Shown one piece after another: positions 41,513 through 53,984 of a stretch of 64,000 nucleotides of DNA; within the stretch, counting starts at the first letter, position 1, and every line of letters starts with the position of its first letter. The notes beneath the pieces were generated by a model. That model did not search any database and was not told where the DNA came from. It saw only the letters and a program-made list of their open reading frames with translations. The position numbers were made by a program, and so were the translations under genes. Origin of the DNA: Lunularia cruciata (Eukaryota > Streptophyta > Marchantiopsida > Lunulariales > Lunulariaceae); NCBI GenBank assembly GCA_948567375.1, contig OX419755.1, forward strand, positions 9,739,001 through 9,803,000. The letters run 5' to 3'.

Positions 41513-44130
41513 GGGAGCATTTGTAGTCTTATGTTATTCAATATTCATATTTCTAAAGATAGATAAAGCGAAGTGTTGTTTCAGTGCTTGTCGCTTAAGC
41601 TTAATTCCAATTGTCAATTTCATGTTTGTAGTTGTGAGTGTGTGGAGAATTCCTAAGAGCAAGTCAGTGTGTCTGTGGATGTTGGAATCTATAGCCTTGA
41701 TCTTCATTCTATGTGTTTGATCCTGAGTGAAGTGCATCGGAGCAATGCCTTGACTGATCTGAGAGGAATTCTAGTGTTGGTAGTATTTTGCATTTGTGAG
41801 TGCAGCACAAAGTTGATGTGAAGCAATTTTGATCAAGGAAGTTGTGCCTTCAGTGGAGGAGTGGAACACAATTTAGAGGCAAAATCATTCTTTGTAGTGA
41901 AGTGCCGTCTTTGGGAGAATGTGAATCATCACAATCAAAAGTTGTTTGGACAAAATTTGCTATGATGTGATTATGTGTGTGTATTTGTGACAAGTTGTCA
42001 AGATTTTGAGCTTGTTACTCTCTTCTAGGTGTAGTTTCTACCTGAGAGATTAAAGAAGAAACCAAGAAGAACTGCAATTGTGACTTTTGACTTCATATTT
42101 GAACATTTCTGAATAGTATCTCTGTGGGAATGAACTCTACTTACCCGATTACCACAAAAGTGATATTTGCCGGGTTGTCACAACCTTCCTAGAAGGAAAT
42201 AATCTAAGTGCAATGCCCCCCACCAATCCAAGCCAACTGGGCATACAAACAGGCATACAAGCACAAAGAGGATCTAATCACAAGAATAAGGCAACAACTC
42301 TCTATACTTTTTGTTAGGAAAGAGCTTCAGAGACTTCTTGCTCTGTCATCAAGCTCATTTCAACCTGTACTCCAAGCCTCCTCCCATATGTACTTCAAAT
42401 CTCAACAAATTTCTACTCCATGTGAGGATTTTCTATGTCTTTTTGATAGGGAAAACTCTACAAAACTCATATGAAAATAACTATTTTTTTATAGCTTGGA
42501 TACAATATAAAGCTTATGAGATAAGCTTTCTAATGATATAAAATACACTTCAATCAGATCACTACAACTTGCCTGACAAGCTCTCAAAGTTGGCCAATTT
42601 TTTGCAACTTCACCCTAATTTTGAAATCCTCTTTTTAGGGTTTGCTCCTGGTTCTAGGAAAATTTTCTCCAGATTTCTAATTCAAAAATACACTTGATCC
42701 TCAAAAGCACTCTAGCAACCTGAAACTCTCAATTATAGTCACAAGACAAGAGAATTGATATCCAATCAAGATGAAAGATATAATTGCTCTATCGAGCTTC
42801 TGATAGTATTTTTAGCAGGATGTTTTGCATCAGATCTCACTCTTCACAAATCTAGAACAAACTGAATTTTCTACAATTGCTCGTTGTGTTCTTGTCTAAT
42901 CTCCTAAAAATTTGGGTAGCCTAATCCAACCCCAGTCCCTAGATGTGGATCAATTCTGAGTTGGGCTAACTTGTGAGCTCTATAGACCCAGGTATACTTG
43001 ATCCAAGACCTTGATTCTCTATTTGAAGAATTCACATGAAACCTTTGCACGGAGGTGAAAACCCTATCTACCAACAACTCTGGAAATTTTCATAAGGAAA
43101 TTTGAACCACAACTTGGGGAGTGACCAAAACTCCAAACCTGGTCATTAGCTCATCTCCAACACTTTACATCCCAAAAGCTAGAACTTGAATCAACTGGAT
43201 CTGCTTTGAGACTGATCCAAACTGGATTTTCTTGTGCTCAATATTGTTAGCACTTTGTCTTATCTCCAATCTCTCTAACAGATAGTGAAAATGTCTCAAG
43301 AAGCTCCCTCAATTGACTACTTTGTGCTCCTGGGTATGAATTTAACCCCCTTTGACTCAATTGATTATATCCTCTCATACTCAGCTAAATCGTGTGATTT
43401 TTGTCTCCAGATTGTACCCTGTCATCTTCTCTTTTCAGCCATATCCTTTGTTCCTCAAATGCTCTCCCCAAACTTCTGCCAATGGTCAAAAAAACTCCAG
43501 ACTTCTCTCTTGGGACCCAAGCTCTTGTACATTTGTCCTTTAGTGTTTTTACTTTTTACTTTTTGACAAATGGACCACACAACTCCACCTTGAAGCTTAT
43601 GAGTAAAAATTTAGGCATTCCCCAACTATAGAAGGACATATATTGTAAAGTCCCATACATTTTCATAAGTAAGCATCGGAAGGATGATAGGATCTGGGTT
43701 TCTCATCACCAAGTCCACAAATACCACCTCAAAACGTGCTACCAACCAATCCTATAAGTCGTCACGGTGTAAAATCTGAAGCCTGATGAGAAAAGGATTT
43801 GGGAGTGGCAGATTAGGAGCATGGGACATCTCATGCTGGAATGCTTCCTCCGATGCTCTAACACTCACTCTCACTCCCAACATCCTCCTCCCCCTTGGGA
43901 CTCCTCAACTCAAAACACTCCCATCTCTTCACTCGCCCTCATCTTTGTTCATCAAAGCCCTCAAACATGATAAGATTGTAACCCACGTGGCCAATCACAT
44001 ATATGCACATAGATGGCTCACATGGCAAGCAACATCTCATCCATCGGATCTAGCATATAACCTACTCCACTAACATGGAGATAACCTATGATAAGTCATT
44101 TTTTAGGCCTATGCAAACCACAACACGACA

Positions 44131-45600
44131 CCATTTGCCCCAATCCTTTACAATTTCCGCAAAGTGGAACGTACCCAATTTGCCATCTTGGCTCTTGACA
44201 ATTTGGAGACCACTGTCCATCAAGCACTTGGTGCAATATTTTGTGGCCTATTTTGGCCGCCCCTTGGTGGTCTTTGTGGGGGAGCGTTATTGTTGTACTC
44301 CCTTGGTCCATACCTCGGACCTTGATACAATGTGCTTGCCTAAGGCTGTACCTCTTGGGTTGGGTACACAACCTCTTCTTCCTCACTTTAGTCCCAACCG
44401 ACAACCCAATCAATTTGTTGCACTGGAAATGTAGTGCATGTCAAACACTCCGTATTACGTGGTCGGATTTACCACACGCAGTGCACCATACATTTGGTCA
44501 GCCAAATGATGGAGGTTTCCTTTGGTCCTTAGCCCCAATCATCTGGATCTTGAAATCTGCAAACTCCTTAATTAGAGTCTCCAGCTTTTGGTCCGCCTTA
44601 GGTACATTCTTTGCTGGCGGTGTAACTAGTTTCTTTCCTCCACGTCTTTGTATTGTTTGCGGCTTTGTTTCTTCTTTGGATTCCAAAGAAGAACTCGATG
44701 ATGTGGAGGATTCCTCCAAAGAAAAGGATGTGTTGCGAGAAGCTCTCCTTTTAGGCTTCTCCCAATTTCTTTGGTTGCTGGACGAGTGGGAGTGAGCCGC
44801 CTCATATCGAGCGACATGTTTGAGGACTTTGTCCAGGGAAGTTACATTCCTCTCCCTGGCAAAGATACAAATCTCCGGTGAAAGTCCGCCAAGGAACCAT
44901 GTAATGGCATGGGCATCGGAGTAACCCACCACACCGGATTGTTTTGGAACTTGGTTCAATAGGGCCATGAACCGCTCGGATAATCTCTCAACTTTTCCTT
45001 CTTCTCGTGGTCCAAATCATTCAGTGCCCCAAAGATATTTGTATCAAAGTCAACTTCACAAAATAGTTCCAAGAAGCCATTTTGCAAGTTTGCCTAGTCT
45101 ACTAGTGTGAAATCCTTTTGGGTTACATGAGTGTACCAGCTCCAAGCTTTCTTTTGGAGCAGACTTGGGTAAATTTGCAGTCTATCCGCCAAGTCATGTT
45201 CCTTGTTGACAAAGGAGATGACTTTGATTTCTTCAATGAATTCATCAAGGTCTTTGTCTTGTTTTGTCCCCTTGTACTTTTGATAGGCATGTCGGGTGAT
45301 AGGCAACAAAGTCATCTTTCGACTTGGTGGAATCAGTTGGGGTAAATTTGAACTTGATGGGACTGAGGAGCTGGTTGGTATAGACACCGTGTTGTCAGCC
45401 CAGGGGTTCCAATTGTTCAAGTTCAAAGTCGGGTCCTCTTCCACAATTTCTTCTTCTTTGTTTGTGTCGACTTCAACTCGAATAGAAGTAAGAGGTTCAA
45501 CACCTTCCAAGTGTTCTTCAAAATTCCTTGAGTCAACCAAGGAATCGTGTGTAAAAGATGTTGACACTCTTCTTCCGTAAGTGTTCATGCTGTCTTTTTG
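44131..45600 (-). pseudogene. N-terminal gag of element C
   Basis: The frame over 45588-45094 reads MNTYGRRVSTSFTHDSLVDS, an acidic region and KYKGTKQDKDLDEFIEEIKV with LLQKKAWSWYTHVT (capsid type). The frame over 44968-44498 has LLNQVPKQSGVVGYSDAHAI and LDKVLKHVARYEAAHSHSSS, then a Ser-rich stretch. A first knuckle WCTACGKSDHVI, lacking its last Cys, is at about 44478-44440. A second, CGNCKGLGQM, runs up to the D insertion at 44131 and is completed at 14895. The same layout is seen in C' (56980-59367). Confidence 0.82.
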
Positions 45601-45984
45601 CGAACAAAATTCTTTAGAGATGCGACTTCCTTTACAGCTCTAGGGGAAGTTGGTGTACTAGGCCATAATGAATATGTCTGCCCGCTTGAGTATTTCTTCT
45701 TCTTGGAAGATGGAGACGAGAAGTAGCATTGCCAACCGCTTTCGCGTTTCTTCTGGTCAAGTTCTCATAGGGCTTCTTGCACTTCATGGAGAAGTTGAAA
45801 GTCCAATGCTTCTTGTTTGGTTTTGTCAAAAGTAGATTGGATCTTCAGGCATTTGTCTTCTTCACAATGCAATGTTTGTCTTCAAACTCTCTCTTCCCAT
45901 TGTTCTCTCCATGCAGAAATTCATATTGCTTTGACACCTAGTTTTGAGTTTGGCTTTGTATTCTTCCACTTCCAAGATTTCTAT
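45601..45984 (-). other. Leader of element C
   Basis: Between the primer site and the gag start. Short open stretches occur but no domain is recognised. Confidence 0.45.
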
Positions 45985-46008
45985 CCCGAGCATTGGTGCC
46001 AAAAATCA
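45985..46008 (-). other. Primer binding site region of element C
   Basis: The minus strand right after the LTR end TTGTCACA reads TGATTTTTGGCACCAATGCT then CGGGA. TTGGCACC...CGGGA resembles the Asp-tRNA site of Tat/Athila-type elements with mismatches. C' has TGATTTTTGGTGCCACTACT at the same place (56848). Confidence 0.5.
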
Positions 46009-47088
46009 TGTGACAACCCAACAAATATCACTTTTGCTATAATTGGATAAGTAAAGTTTGTTCACGCAAAAATACGATTCAGAATTGGTCAAATACAAAG
46101 CAAACAGTGACAATGTAGTTCTTCTTGGTTGCATCTTTAGTCTCTCAGGTAGAAACCACACTCAGAAAAGAGTAACAAGCACTGATCCCAGTCTTGTCAC
46201 AAATTCAGACTTCCATAATCACAACATAACAAATTCTGTCCAAACAAATCTTGATGATTCAAGCTCTCCCAAAAATGGCACTTCACTACAAAACTACTTC
46301 ACCTCAAAATTATGTTCCACCCCTCCACTGAAGGCACAACTTCCTTGATCAAAATTGCATCACATCAACACTATGTTGCACTCACAAATGCAAAATACTA
46401 CCAACACTACAATTCCTCTCTGATCTGTCAAGGCATTGCTCCGATTGCACTTCACTCAGAATCAAACATACAGAATGAAGATCAAGGTTGTGGAATCCAA
46501 CATCCAACAAACACACTCACTTGCACTTTGAATTTCTCCACACAATCACAAACACAATCACAATGTTGATACTTGAAATTAAGCTCAAGTGACAAGCACT
46601 ACTTCATAGCACTTAGCTTTATCTATTCTCAGAAATATGAGCATTGAACAACACAAGATTGCAAATGCCATCTTTAAATAGGCAGAACGCTTGATGATTA
46701 CTAACAAAAATACCGTTCTAAAACAACTCTTTTAACTTGTAGATCCAAACTAAAAATGCATCTCTTCATATCTACCTCTTCAAATCTTAAAACTGTTATT
46801 ACCCTGATCCGATGTCCACTACTACTTTGACATTCAATCCCAATGATCCTTTGATAATTTCACCATCCTCGGGTCTATCTAATTCTACTCCTAGCTTTTG
46901 TATTTCTACAATTTCTTCACTACAACCTACAATTGAGGTCTCAAGTAATTATTCCAACTCTTTATCTCCTGACCCACTCCTCTCTAAGGTTTCAGAGAAC
47001 AACTCTGAAGACACCTGCACTCCTACTTCTACCACATTGGACTTTCTTACTTCTTGTACCTCACTACAAAGTTTAGCTAACTCCGTTT

Positions 47089-47780
47089 TGTGAGCCGGCT
47101 TGTCTCTACTCAAGATGAACCTCTGATGGCTATTATGGTAGCACACCATGGAATAAGAAGGCAAGGAACCCAAACTCCATCATACTCCTCTAAGGCTAAC
47201 ACTCCAAGACTCAAGACATTGCTCACTAGAGAACTCAATGAGAGAGAGATAGTTGCAAAATGAAAGGATGATGAGTACCTCCTCACCCCTTGTTTATAAA
47301 CTTGTGAAATAGTTACTTACCAAAGTTACTAATTATAGTAGTAACTCAAGTTACTAGACTAAAAGTCAAGTAAAGTCAAAAATTAGAAAGGAATATCCAT
47401 TCACATGGGCATATTCCCCTAAGCATGTGGTCTTACCTTGACCCAACCACTAAGTCAAGGATTCCTTCACATCGGCTATCCTTGGACTAAAGAAGAATCC
47501 AAAACAAAAAGGCTCGCGGGCCCAAGAGTTCTCAACTCTTTCCTCAAAGCCAAACACCTAGGAATAATACCAAGTCAACACACTAAAATCCAACATAGTG
47601 GTGCTCATATTTTCTACTTCCTCTAAAGTAAGGTCCCCTCTATCTTAGCTATGACTAAATTTAGCTAACCATGACTAATATAGAACCATCCTTTATCTCT
47701 ATATAAATATTATCTCATAAGTACTTGTAATACCAAGCTAAATATCACAATACCACACACATGCACAAATGGGTATTATA
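47089..47780 (-). repeat. Solo LTR of family B
   Basis: 692 bp, plus-strand ends TGTGAGCCGG and GGGTATTATA, matching the LTRs of element B with many more differences and an extra 13 bp segment (near 47420-47434). No B internal sequence is attached. The flanks CGTTT (left) and GGACA (right) do not match, and the sequences on the two sides belong to C LTRs in opposite orientation. Confidence 0.88.
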
Positions 47781-48345
47781 GGACAAAGAAGTAGGAAGTA
47801 ATATTACTTCGGGTTTGGGTTTGAAAGCCAAAGAAGAAGTAGACATCGGATTGGATTAGTAACAGTTTTGAGATTTGAAGAGGCAAATATGAAGAGGTAG
47901 ATATGAAGAGGTGCATTGTCATTTCGGATTTGCAAGTTTGTAGAGTTGTTAGGAAGCGGTACATTAGGAAGATAACTATCATTTGCTTCACTATTTAAGA
48001 GTGATATTCACAATATTATGTTATTCAATGCTCATAATTTCTGAGAATAGATAAAGCAAAGTGCTGTGAAGTAGCACTCGTTGCTTGAGCTGGATTTTGA
48101 GTATCAACTTGTGTTTGTAATTGTGAGTGTGTGGAGAAATTTAAAGTGCAAGTCAATGTGCTTGTTGGATGTTGCATTCTGCAGCCTTGATCTTTACTCT
48201 GTGTGTTTGATCTTGAGTGAATTGCAATCAAAGCAATGCCTTGACAGATCTGAGAGGAATTGCAGTATTGGTAATATTCTGCATTTGTGAGTGCAACAAA
48301 AAGTTGATGTGAAGCAATTTTGATCAAGGAAGTTGTGCCTTCAGT

Positions 48346-48350
48346 GGAGG
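48346..48350. other. Target duplication of chromovirus A2 (left copy)
   Basis: GGAGG here equals GGAGG at 53985-53989 on the right side of A2. Joining the flanks restores the continuous C LTR. Confidence 0.9.
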
Positions 48351-48772
48351 TGTAACAATATGGAGTTTAGCAACAAAGTTAGTCGGGCTTACGAAGTAGA
48401 TAATAAGACAAAATAGCCTAGAATATTCTAGAAGCATCTAAGAAGCTTCTTGGGAACCTTCCCAACTAGTTAACTTGCACCATAAGCAGGTAGCTTCTAG
48501 AAGGAAGCTTATAGAAGCGTCTAACTAGCTTAGTTTGCATGCTAAGTAGGCGGCTTCTAGAAGGAAGCTTCTTGAGAAGCTTCCTGGTTAACTTGGCTTG
48601 CACTCCAAGAAAGCGGCTCAAGGAAGCTTTTTGAGAAGCTTCAAGGGTCTTGTATGGTACCTATAAAACCAAAGCCAAAGCTCATGCTAGGCATTTGGAG
48701 TTTTCCCTCATTCAAGTGTCCCAATGTGACTTTCCATTTTCCTATTTCTCTCCTCCGTTTCGGTCTTTTACA
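48351..48772 (+). repeat. 5' LTR of chromovirus A2
   Basis: 422 bp, TGTAACAATATGG to CGGTCTTTTACA. GAAGCTTC units are present, but one block is degraded compared with A (GGAAGCTTATAGAAGCGTC near 48502-48520). The A/T box is CTATAAAACC at 48661-48670. Confidence 0.92.
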
Positions 48773-49044
48773 TTGGTATCAAAGCAAGAATGGGATGCAT
48801 GGAATTTATGGACCACCAAATCCACTTTCGCCAAACCATTGGGACTTTCATGTCCAAATATTACCAAAGCATCGTTTCACATAGTTCATCACCTTGCACT
48901 TTGGGCAGGATTTTCTACATATGATCACCGTGTCAGAGGAACCCTTGATACTTCCAATTGTAACTTATGGAGAATGGTGGACTTGTTGTATCTATGTGTT
49001 AATCAACTAGATAAATTGAGGGTAATGGAATAGAGAAGTAGCAA

Positions 49045-49960
49045 TGGCGGCAATACCGGATGTTATCCTTGCAGTGTAACAACAAATTAAGCATCTTACT
49101 TGATTGTTGGATGAACTAGACTAGCAACGACAAGAATAGATAGATAAAGCGCCAGTTCGAGATGGAGAAGATTGCATTTGATTTCCAAAACCCAAGGTGT
49201 TTGAAGGCAAGAATCTTCCAAGCACAATGGAGAATTTTATATTTGACTACAAATGTTACTTTGAAGCCACCAATCTTCAAGACGAGCAAAAACCAATTCT
49301 CTTGGCTTCTAGCCAATTGGATGGCATGGCAAAACTTAGGTGGCGATTCCAAGTAGAAAGAGTTGAATGACAAATTATTACACCAATTTTGATATGGGCA
49401 GAATTCAAAGATGCAATACTTGGTCAATTTCAAACTATAAATGCCACCCGAGCCGCACGAGATAAATTGGCGGAGTTGAGGCAGATTGGCTCAATGAGAA
49501 GCTACATCACACAATTTCAGAACATCATCATGCAAATTCCAGATATCCAAGAAGGTGAAGTTTTGGATCAATTTGTGCGAGAATTGAAGTCACGAACCAA
49601 ATTGGAGGTGACCATGAGGGAGCCACAAAATGTAGAAGAAGCCATGCAATTGGCTGAGAGTTTTGATTCCTTGGTTGCAACAACTTGGTCTCGACCTCGA
49701 CCTACACAAAGCCTACCAGTACACTATGCACGAGTGGAAGAACTAGTACCAATGGAGATTGATGCTATCCAGCAAAGACCACTTGGCACAAAAAATAGAG
49801 AAAGATTATGACAAAACGGAGGTTGTTTTTATAGTCGCCAAGTTGGACATTGCATTGCTGAATGTCCACTTAAGAATGGGCAACCTCAACAAGTTGCCCA
49901 GATGGAGTTTGTGGAACACAATGATCAGGGAAACAAAGAATCCCAATAGGAGATTTTGAG
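49045..49960 (+). pseudogene. Gag of chromovirus A2
   Basis: Matches A gag: MAAIPDVILA at 49045 followed by stops, then an open stretch 49389-49811 (MIWAEFKDAILGQFQTINAT, GSMRSYITQFQNIIMQIPDI, QLAESFDSLVATTW). The zinc knuckle at about 49820-49865 has its first Cys-X2-Cys damaged (CFYS). The stops often sit where A has CGA, CAG or CAA. Confidence 0.85.
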
Positions 49961-49975
49961 CTGCCTATTGAGAGC

Positions 49976-51600
49976 TTGATTAGTTCCAATGGGATTGAAG
50001 GCTCGACCTATGCAAGTTTTCTTCACTTGCAAGGTACAATATCTAATCGGGGTTGTAGGATTTTGGTTGATTCTGGAAGTTTAGAGAATTGTATGTATAT
50101 GCAAGTAGCAAAAGAATTGGGTATTCCTATCAAGCTAGTGTTTGGAAGTAGTTTGATGATGGCGGATGGTAGAAAAGGTTCTGCATTCCACACCTCACAA
50201 CCTATTACCTTCAAGATTGGGAAGGAGTATTTGGAGTGTATGAGGTTTGTAGTGGCACCTCTTCACTATGATATCCTTCTGGGTCTACCTTGGCTTGAAC
50301 GTCATAAGGTTCAATTCGATTGGACCCGAAAACAAATTCAAGTACAACACCAGGGTAGAAATTTCCGATTAGGTTGTCTGGCACCTTTGAGTAAGACGCC
50401 TAAGAATAGTCAGTCCCAAGATGGGAAGTTTGTCAAGAAGGTAGCCTTAGAGCAAATCTGGAAGGGAGATGAGTCCCAAGATGGGAAGTTTGCCAAGAAG
50501 GCAACCATGAAGCAAGCTTGGAAGAAAGATGAGTCCCTGGAAGGGAAGTTTGAAAATGAAGCGGCCATAGAGCAAGCTTTGGAGGAAGATAAGTCTGTAT
50601 TCGCGGTGTGGATCAAGCCGATTGCACAAGAACAATCTGAGGAGGGCCAAGAGCCTCATCAAGCAATGGTTGATTGGATAGTTCAAGAGTTTGCAGATGT
50701 GTTTCTGGATGATCTGCCAAAGGGATTACCCTCCGATCGAGGTATGCACTTCAAGATTGAGTTATTGCCAGGGAGTACCCCAATGAGTAGACCAATCTAT
50801 CGACTCTCACCAAAGGAGTTGGAGGAGTTGCAACCAAACTTATAGAGTTGTTGGAGAAGGATTTCATACGACATAGTACCTCTCCTTGGAAAGCACCAAT
50901 ACTATTTGTTCCAAAGAAGGATGGAGGACTTTGTTTTTGTATTGATTACCGTGGACTCAATAAGCAAACTGTGAAGAATGCATATCCCTTGCCTCGGATT
51001 GATGACCTGCTTGATGAACTAAGTGGAGCACGCTACTTTTCCAAGCTGGATCTTTGTAGCGGCTATTGGCAAATTCCTATTGAAGGAGAGGATGTGCAAA
51101 AGACTACCTTTTGCACAAGGTATGACATTTTGAGTGGAGAGTTCTACCTTTTGGACTCACTAATGCTCCACCAGTCTTCATGGATCAGATGCATCAAGTG
51201 TTGGAGGGACTATTGGATCGGTCCATGGTGGTATTCTTAGATGATATCTTAATCTATAGCAGGACAGAGACAGAACACGTGAATCATGTGTGAGAAGTCC
51301 TAAGATGACTATGATAGTGGAAATTTTACTGCAAGAAGTCAAAGTGTGCTTTTTGGCAGAAGGAGGTTACCTTCTTGGGTCATAAGATCTCATCAGAGGG
51401 GATCAAGATGGAAGAAGAGAAGATCAAGGCCATTACTGATTGGCCTACCCTGAAGGAGGCTACAAAAGTATGAGCATTCAATGGATTGGCTAGTTTTTAC
51501 CGACGGTTCATCCACTATTATGCTCATGTGGTTGCACCATCGATTGACCTCTTGTGAAAGAACTTGAGCTTCCAGTGGACCACCAAGCATGAAGAAGATT
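49976..51600 (+). pseudogene. Protease and RT of chromovirus A2
   Basis: The open frame 49976-50845 has ILVDSGSLENCMYMQVAKEL (protease D-S-G) and [14 protein letters not shown], the repeated KF-rich spacer (50415-50600) and the start of RT. The frame over 50848-51240 gives [38 protein letters not shown], then a deletion shifts the frame before the FLDD box, visible at about 51232-51260 in another frame. The RT thumb follows to 51600 with stops. Confidence 0.88.
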
Positions 51601-53181
51601 CCAGAAGTTTAAGCATATGGTGTCTTCAAGACCCATTCTTCAACCATATGATCCTCAACTACCTTGTGTGGTTGATTTTGATGCTTCTAACTTTGCAATT
51701 GGAGTTGTGTTGCAACAAGAATTCCCAGATGGATTACATCCTATTGCCTTTGTGTCTCACCGACTAAATACAGCTGAAAGAAATTACTCTACTCGAGATC
51801 AAGAACAACTTGCAATGGTATATGCCACCAAGGTATGGAGGCATTATCTCTTGGGGAAACAAGTGATCATGCAAACTGATCACAAGCCATTGTTGCAGAC
51901 CTTACACTTGGAGCACATGAAGAGTCGGCATCATCGATGGGAAGAGCAACTCCAATTTTTTGACATCAAACTTGAGTACAAACCAGGTTGGTTCCATGTC
52001 ATCCCTGATGCTCTATCATGACGACCTGATTTGAAGGCTCTTCCTCTCATCACGGCGGCAATTACAACGGTGTCCATTGACCCTAAGGTCCATAATGAGT
52101 TTCAATCAGCTCTACAACAAGGTCCCTTCTTCCGAATGGTACACGGTCGTCTGACAGCATGCAACAAGGAGTACAACACCTTCTCTTTCAAGGAAAGCCT
52201 TTTATTCCATGCACACCAGATCTATGTTCCAGCCAAAGGTGATCTTCAACTTGTACGCCTTCAAGAAGCCCATGATTTACCAGTAGCTGGTCACATGGGA
52301 GTGGACAAGACCTTGGGCACCCTCCAACGCCAATGGTGGTGGCCCAACATGACACGAGATGTTTGTGACTTTGTTCGATCATTTGAGAGTTGCCAATGTA
52401 ACAAGGCCAGCAACCAAAAGCTGAGTGGACTCTTCAACCACTCGTCATTCCATCCGCTCGCTGGGAGCATGTGAGCTTGGATCTCATCACATCCTTGCCA
52501 AAGACAAAACAAGGACACACCACAATTGTGGTGTTTGTGGATAAGCTTAGTAAGCAAATCCACTTGGCACCAACCTGTGATACCGTGGATGCTCCAACCT
52601 TAGTGCAAATCTACTTCGACAATATCTTCAAGCATCATGGGATGCCATGTGTACTCATCTCTGACCGTGATCCTTGATTTACCGAGAAGTTTTGGCAAGC
52701 ACTCTTCTAGATACTCAGCACCAAGCTTGCTTTGTCCACGGCCTATCATCCTCAAATTGATGGACAAACCGAACATGCAAATTGTACATTGGAGGATATG
52801 TTGTGGGCCTTTGTCAATGTCCACTATACCAACTAGGATGAATGTCTTGCAGTTGCAGAATTTGCCTACAACAATTCCAAACAGGCAAGCACCAGATTTT
52901 CTCCCTTCTTTCTCAATTTTGGCCAAGATCCGCTTGTTCCATATTCTCTTCTTGCTCCTCCTCCCTCTTAGGTTCCTCATACTTCCACATTCTTTACCAC
53001 TATATCCCAATCGCTCTAACAAGCCAAGTCTCACCTCCTTGTTGCTCAGAATCACCAAAAACAATATGCGGACCACCATCATCGTGATCTCACCTTTGAA
53101 GTTGGTGATAAAGTCATGCTATCCTCTAGTAACCTCCCTCTCCCACTTGATATCCAAGTTCGTAAACTTGCCCCTAATTGG
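51601..53181 (+). pseudogene. RNase H and integrase of chromovirus A2
   Basis: The open frame 51617-52021 carries CVVDFDASNFAIGVVLQQEF, QTDHKPLLQTLHLEHMKSRH and FHVIPDALS. The frame over 52031-52474 carries the integrase finger (HDLPVAGHMGVDKT, WWPNMTRDVCDFVRSFESCQ, where the first Cys of the second pair is Phe). The frame over 52471-52677 has SLDLITSLPKTKQGHT and VLISDRDP, ending in a TGA where A has CGA. The Glu region (52760-52800) is damaged. Confidence 0.88.
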
Positions 53182-53530
53182 ATAGGACCCTTTGATATCA
53201 TCCACATTGTCTCTCCTGTTGCTTATCGACTTGCCTTGCCTTGTCACATGCATATCCATCCTATCTTTCATGTTTCCAAGTTGAAACCCTTTGTTCCTAA
53301 CCCCTCTTCCTTTTCCTCTCGAGTCCACCCCCCCCCTCTTCATGTCCCTATCAATGATCATGATGAGTGCGAAGTTGATCGTATCCTTGCAATCAACGAG
53401 GCCGTCGCCAACATACGGAGTACAAGGTCCTTTGGAAAGGGTATCCCCTTCATGATGCCACATGGGAACCTCTTTCCCACCTCCAAAATGCACAGATAGC
53501 CATCAAGGAATTTCAAGCTTCATTGGCGAC
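53182..53530 (+). pseudogene. Integrase C-terminal part and damaged chromodomain of chromovirus A2
   Basis: HPIFHVSKLKPFVPNPSSFS is present and EVDRILA starts the chromodomain. A deletion of about 10 bp compared with A (near 53390) then shifts the frame, so the aromatic and WKGYP residues are only read in another frame (about 53425-53450). Confidence 0.82.
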
Positions 53531-53561
53531 GAGGACATCACCAACTAGCGGCAGGGGAATA

Positions 53562-53984
53562 TGTAACAATATGGAGTTTAGCGACAAAGTTAGTCGGGCT
53601 TACAAAGTAGATAATAAGACAAAATAGCCTAGAATATTCTAGAAGCATCTAAGAAGCTTCTTGAGAACCTTCCCAACTAGTTAACTTGCACCCTAAGCAG
53701 GTAGCTTCTAGAAGGAAGCTTGTAGAAGCTTCTAACTAGCTTAGCTTGCACGCCAAGTAGGTGGCTTCTAGAAGGAAGCTTCTTGAGAAGCTTCTTGGTT
53801 AACTTGGCTTGCACTCCAAGAAAGCAGCTCAAGGAAGCTTTTTGAGAAGCTTCAAGGGTCTTGTATGTTACCTATAAATACCAAAGCCAAAGCTCATGCT
53901 AGGTATTTGGAGTTTTCCCTCATTCAAGTGTCCCAATGTGAGTTTCCATTCTCCTATTTCTCTTCTCGGTTTCGGTCTTTTACA
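53562..53984 (+). repeat. 3' LTR of chromovirus A2
   Basis: 423 bp, preceded by GCGGCAGGGGAATA. GAAGCTTC-type units and CTATAAATAC (53873-53882) are retained. Confidence 0.92.

Larger units (their letters stand above)
38482..42182 (+). repeat. Solo C-family LTR (3.7 kb) in the 5' LTR of D, carrying the U3 coding region
   Basis: Starts TGTGGCACTCACATTTTTT at 38482 and ends GGGTTGTCACA at 42182, the LTR termini defined by the polypurine tract and primer site of element C. No gag-pol is attached. Flanks are ACACT (left) and ACCTT (right), an imperfect duplication. The D LTR continues directly on both sides (compare about 15155). TATA-like AATATTTAAG is at 41503-41512, downstream of the coding region. 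Confidence 0.85.
14901..44130 (-). mobile_element. Element D: Ty3/gypsy element with 2.2 kb LTRs, inserted in gag of element C
   Basis: Minus strand order: 5' LTR (44130-38227, interrupted by a solo C LTR), gag (about 38156-36409), a foreign insert G (36408-34437), protease-linker (34436-33268), RT and RNase H (33261-31765), integrase (31795-30707), polypurine tract (about 30534-30518), 3' LTR (30517-14901, interrupted by chromovirus A). A matched 4-5 bp target duplication flanks it. Confidence 0.85.
38227..44130 (-). repeat. 5' LTR of element D, split by a solo C-family LTR
   Basis: The LTR is 38227-38481 plus 42183-44130 (about 2.2 kb), matching 14901-16889/30297-30517 and 2866-5095. It ends at 44130 with CACAACACGACA (plus strand), followed by the CCATT duplication and gag of C. 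No coding region is recognised in 42183-44130. Confidence 0.85.
48351..53984 (+). mobile_element. Chromovirus A2, complete but decayed copy
   Basis: 5' LTR 48351-48772, primer site TTGGTATCAAAGC at 48773, gag, protease, RT, RNase H, integrase and broken chromodomain, polypurine tract, 3' LTR 53562-53984. It is about 5.6 kb and has a perfect 5 bp target duplication. It carries more stops than A. At about 51265 it shows the uninterrupted site that B occupies in A. Confidence 0.93.
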
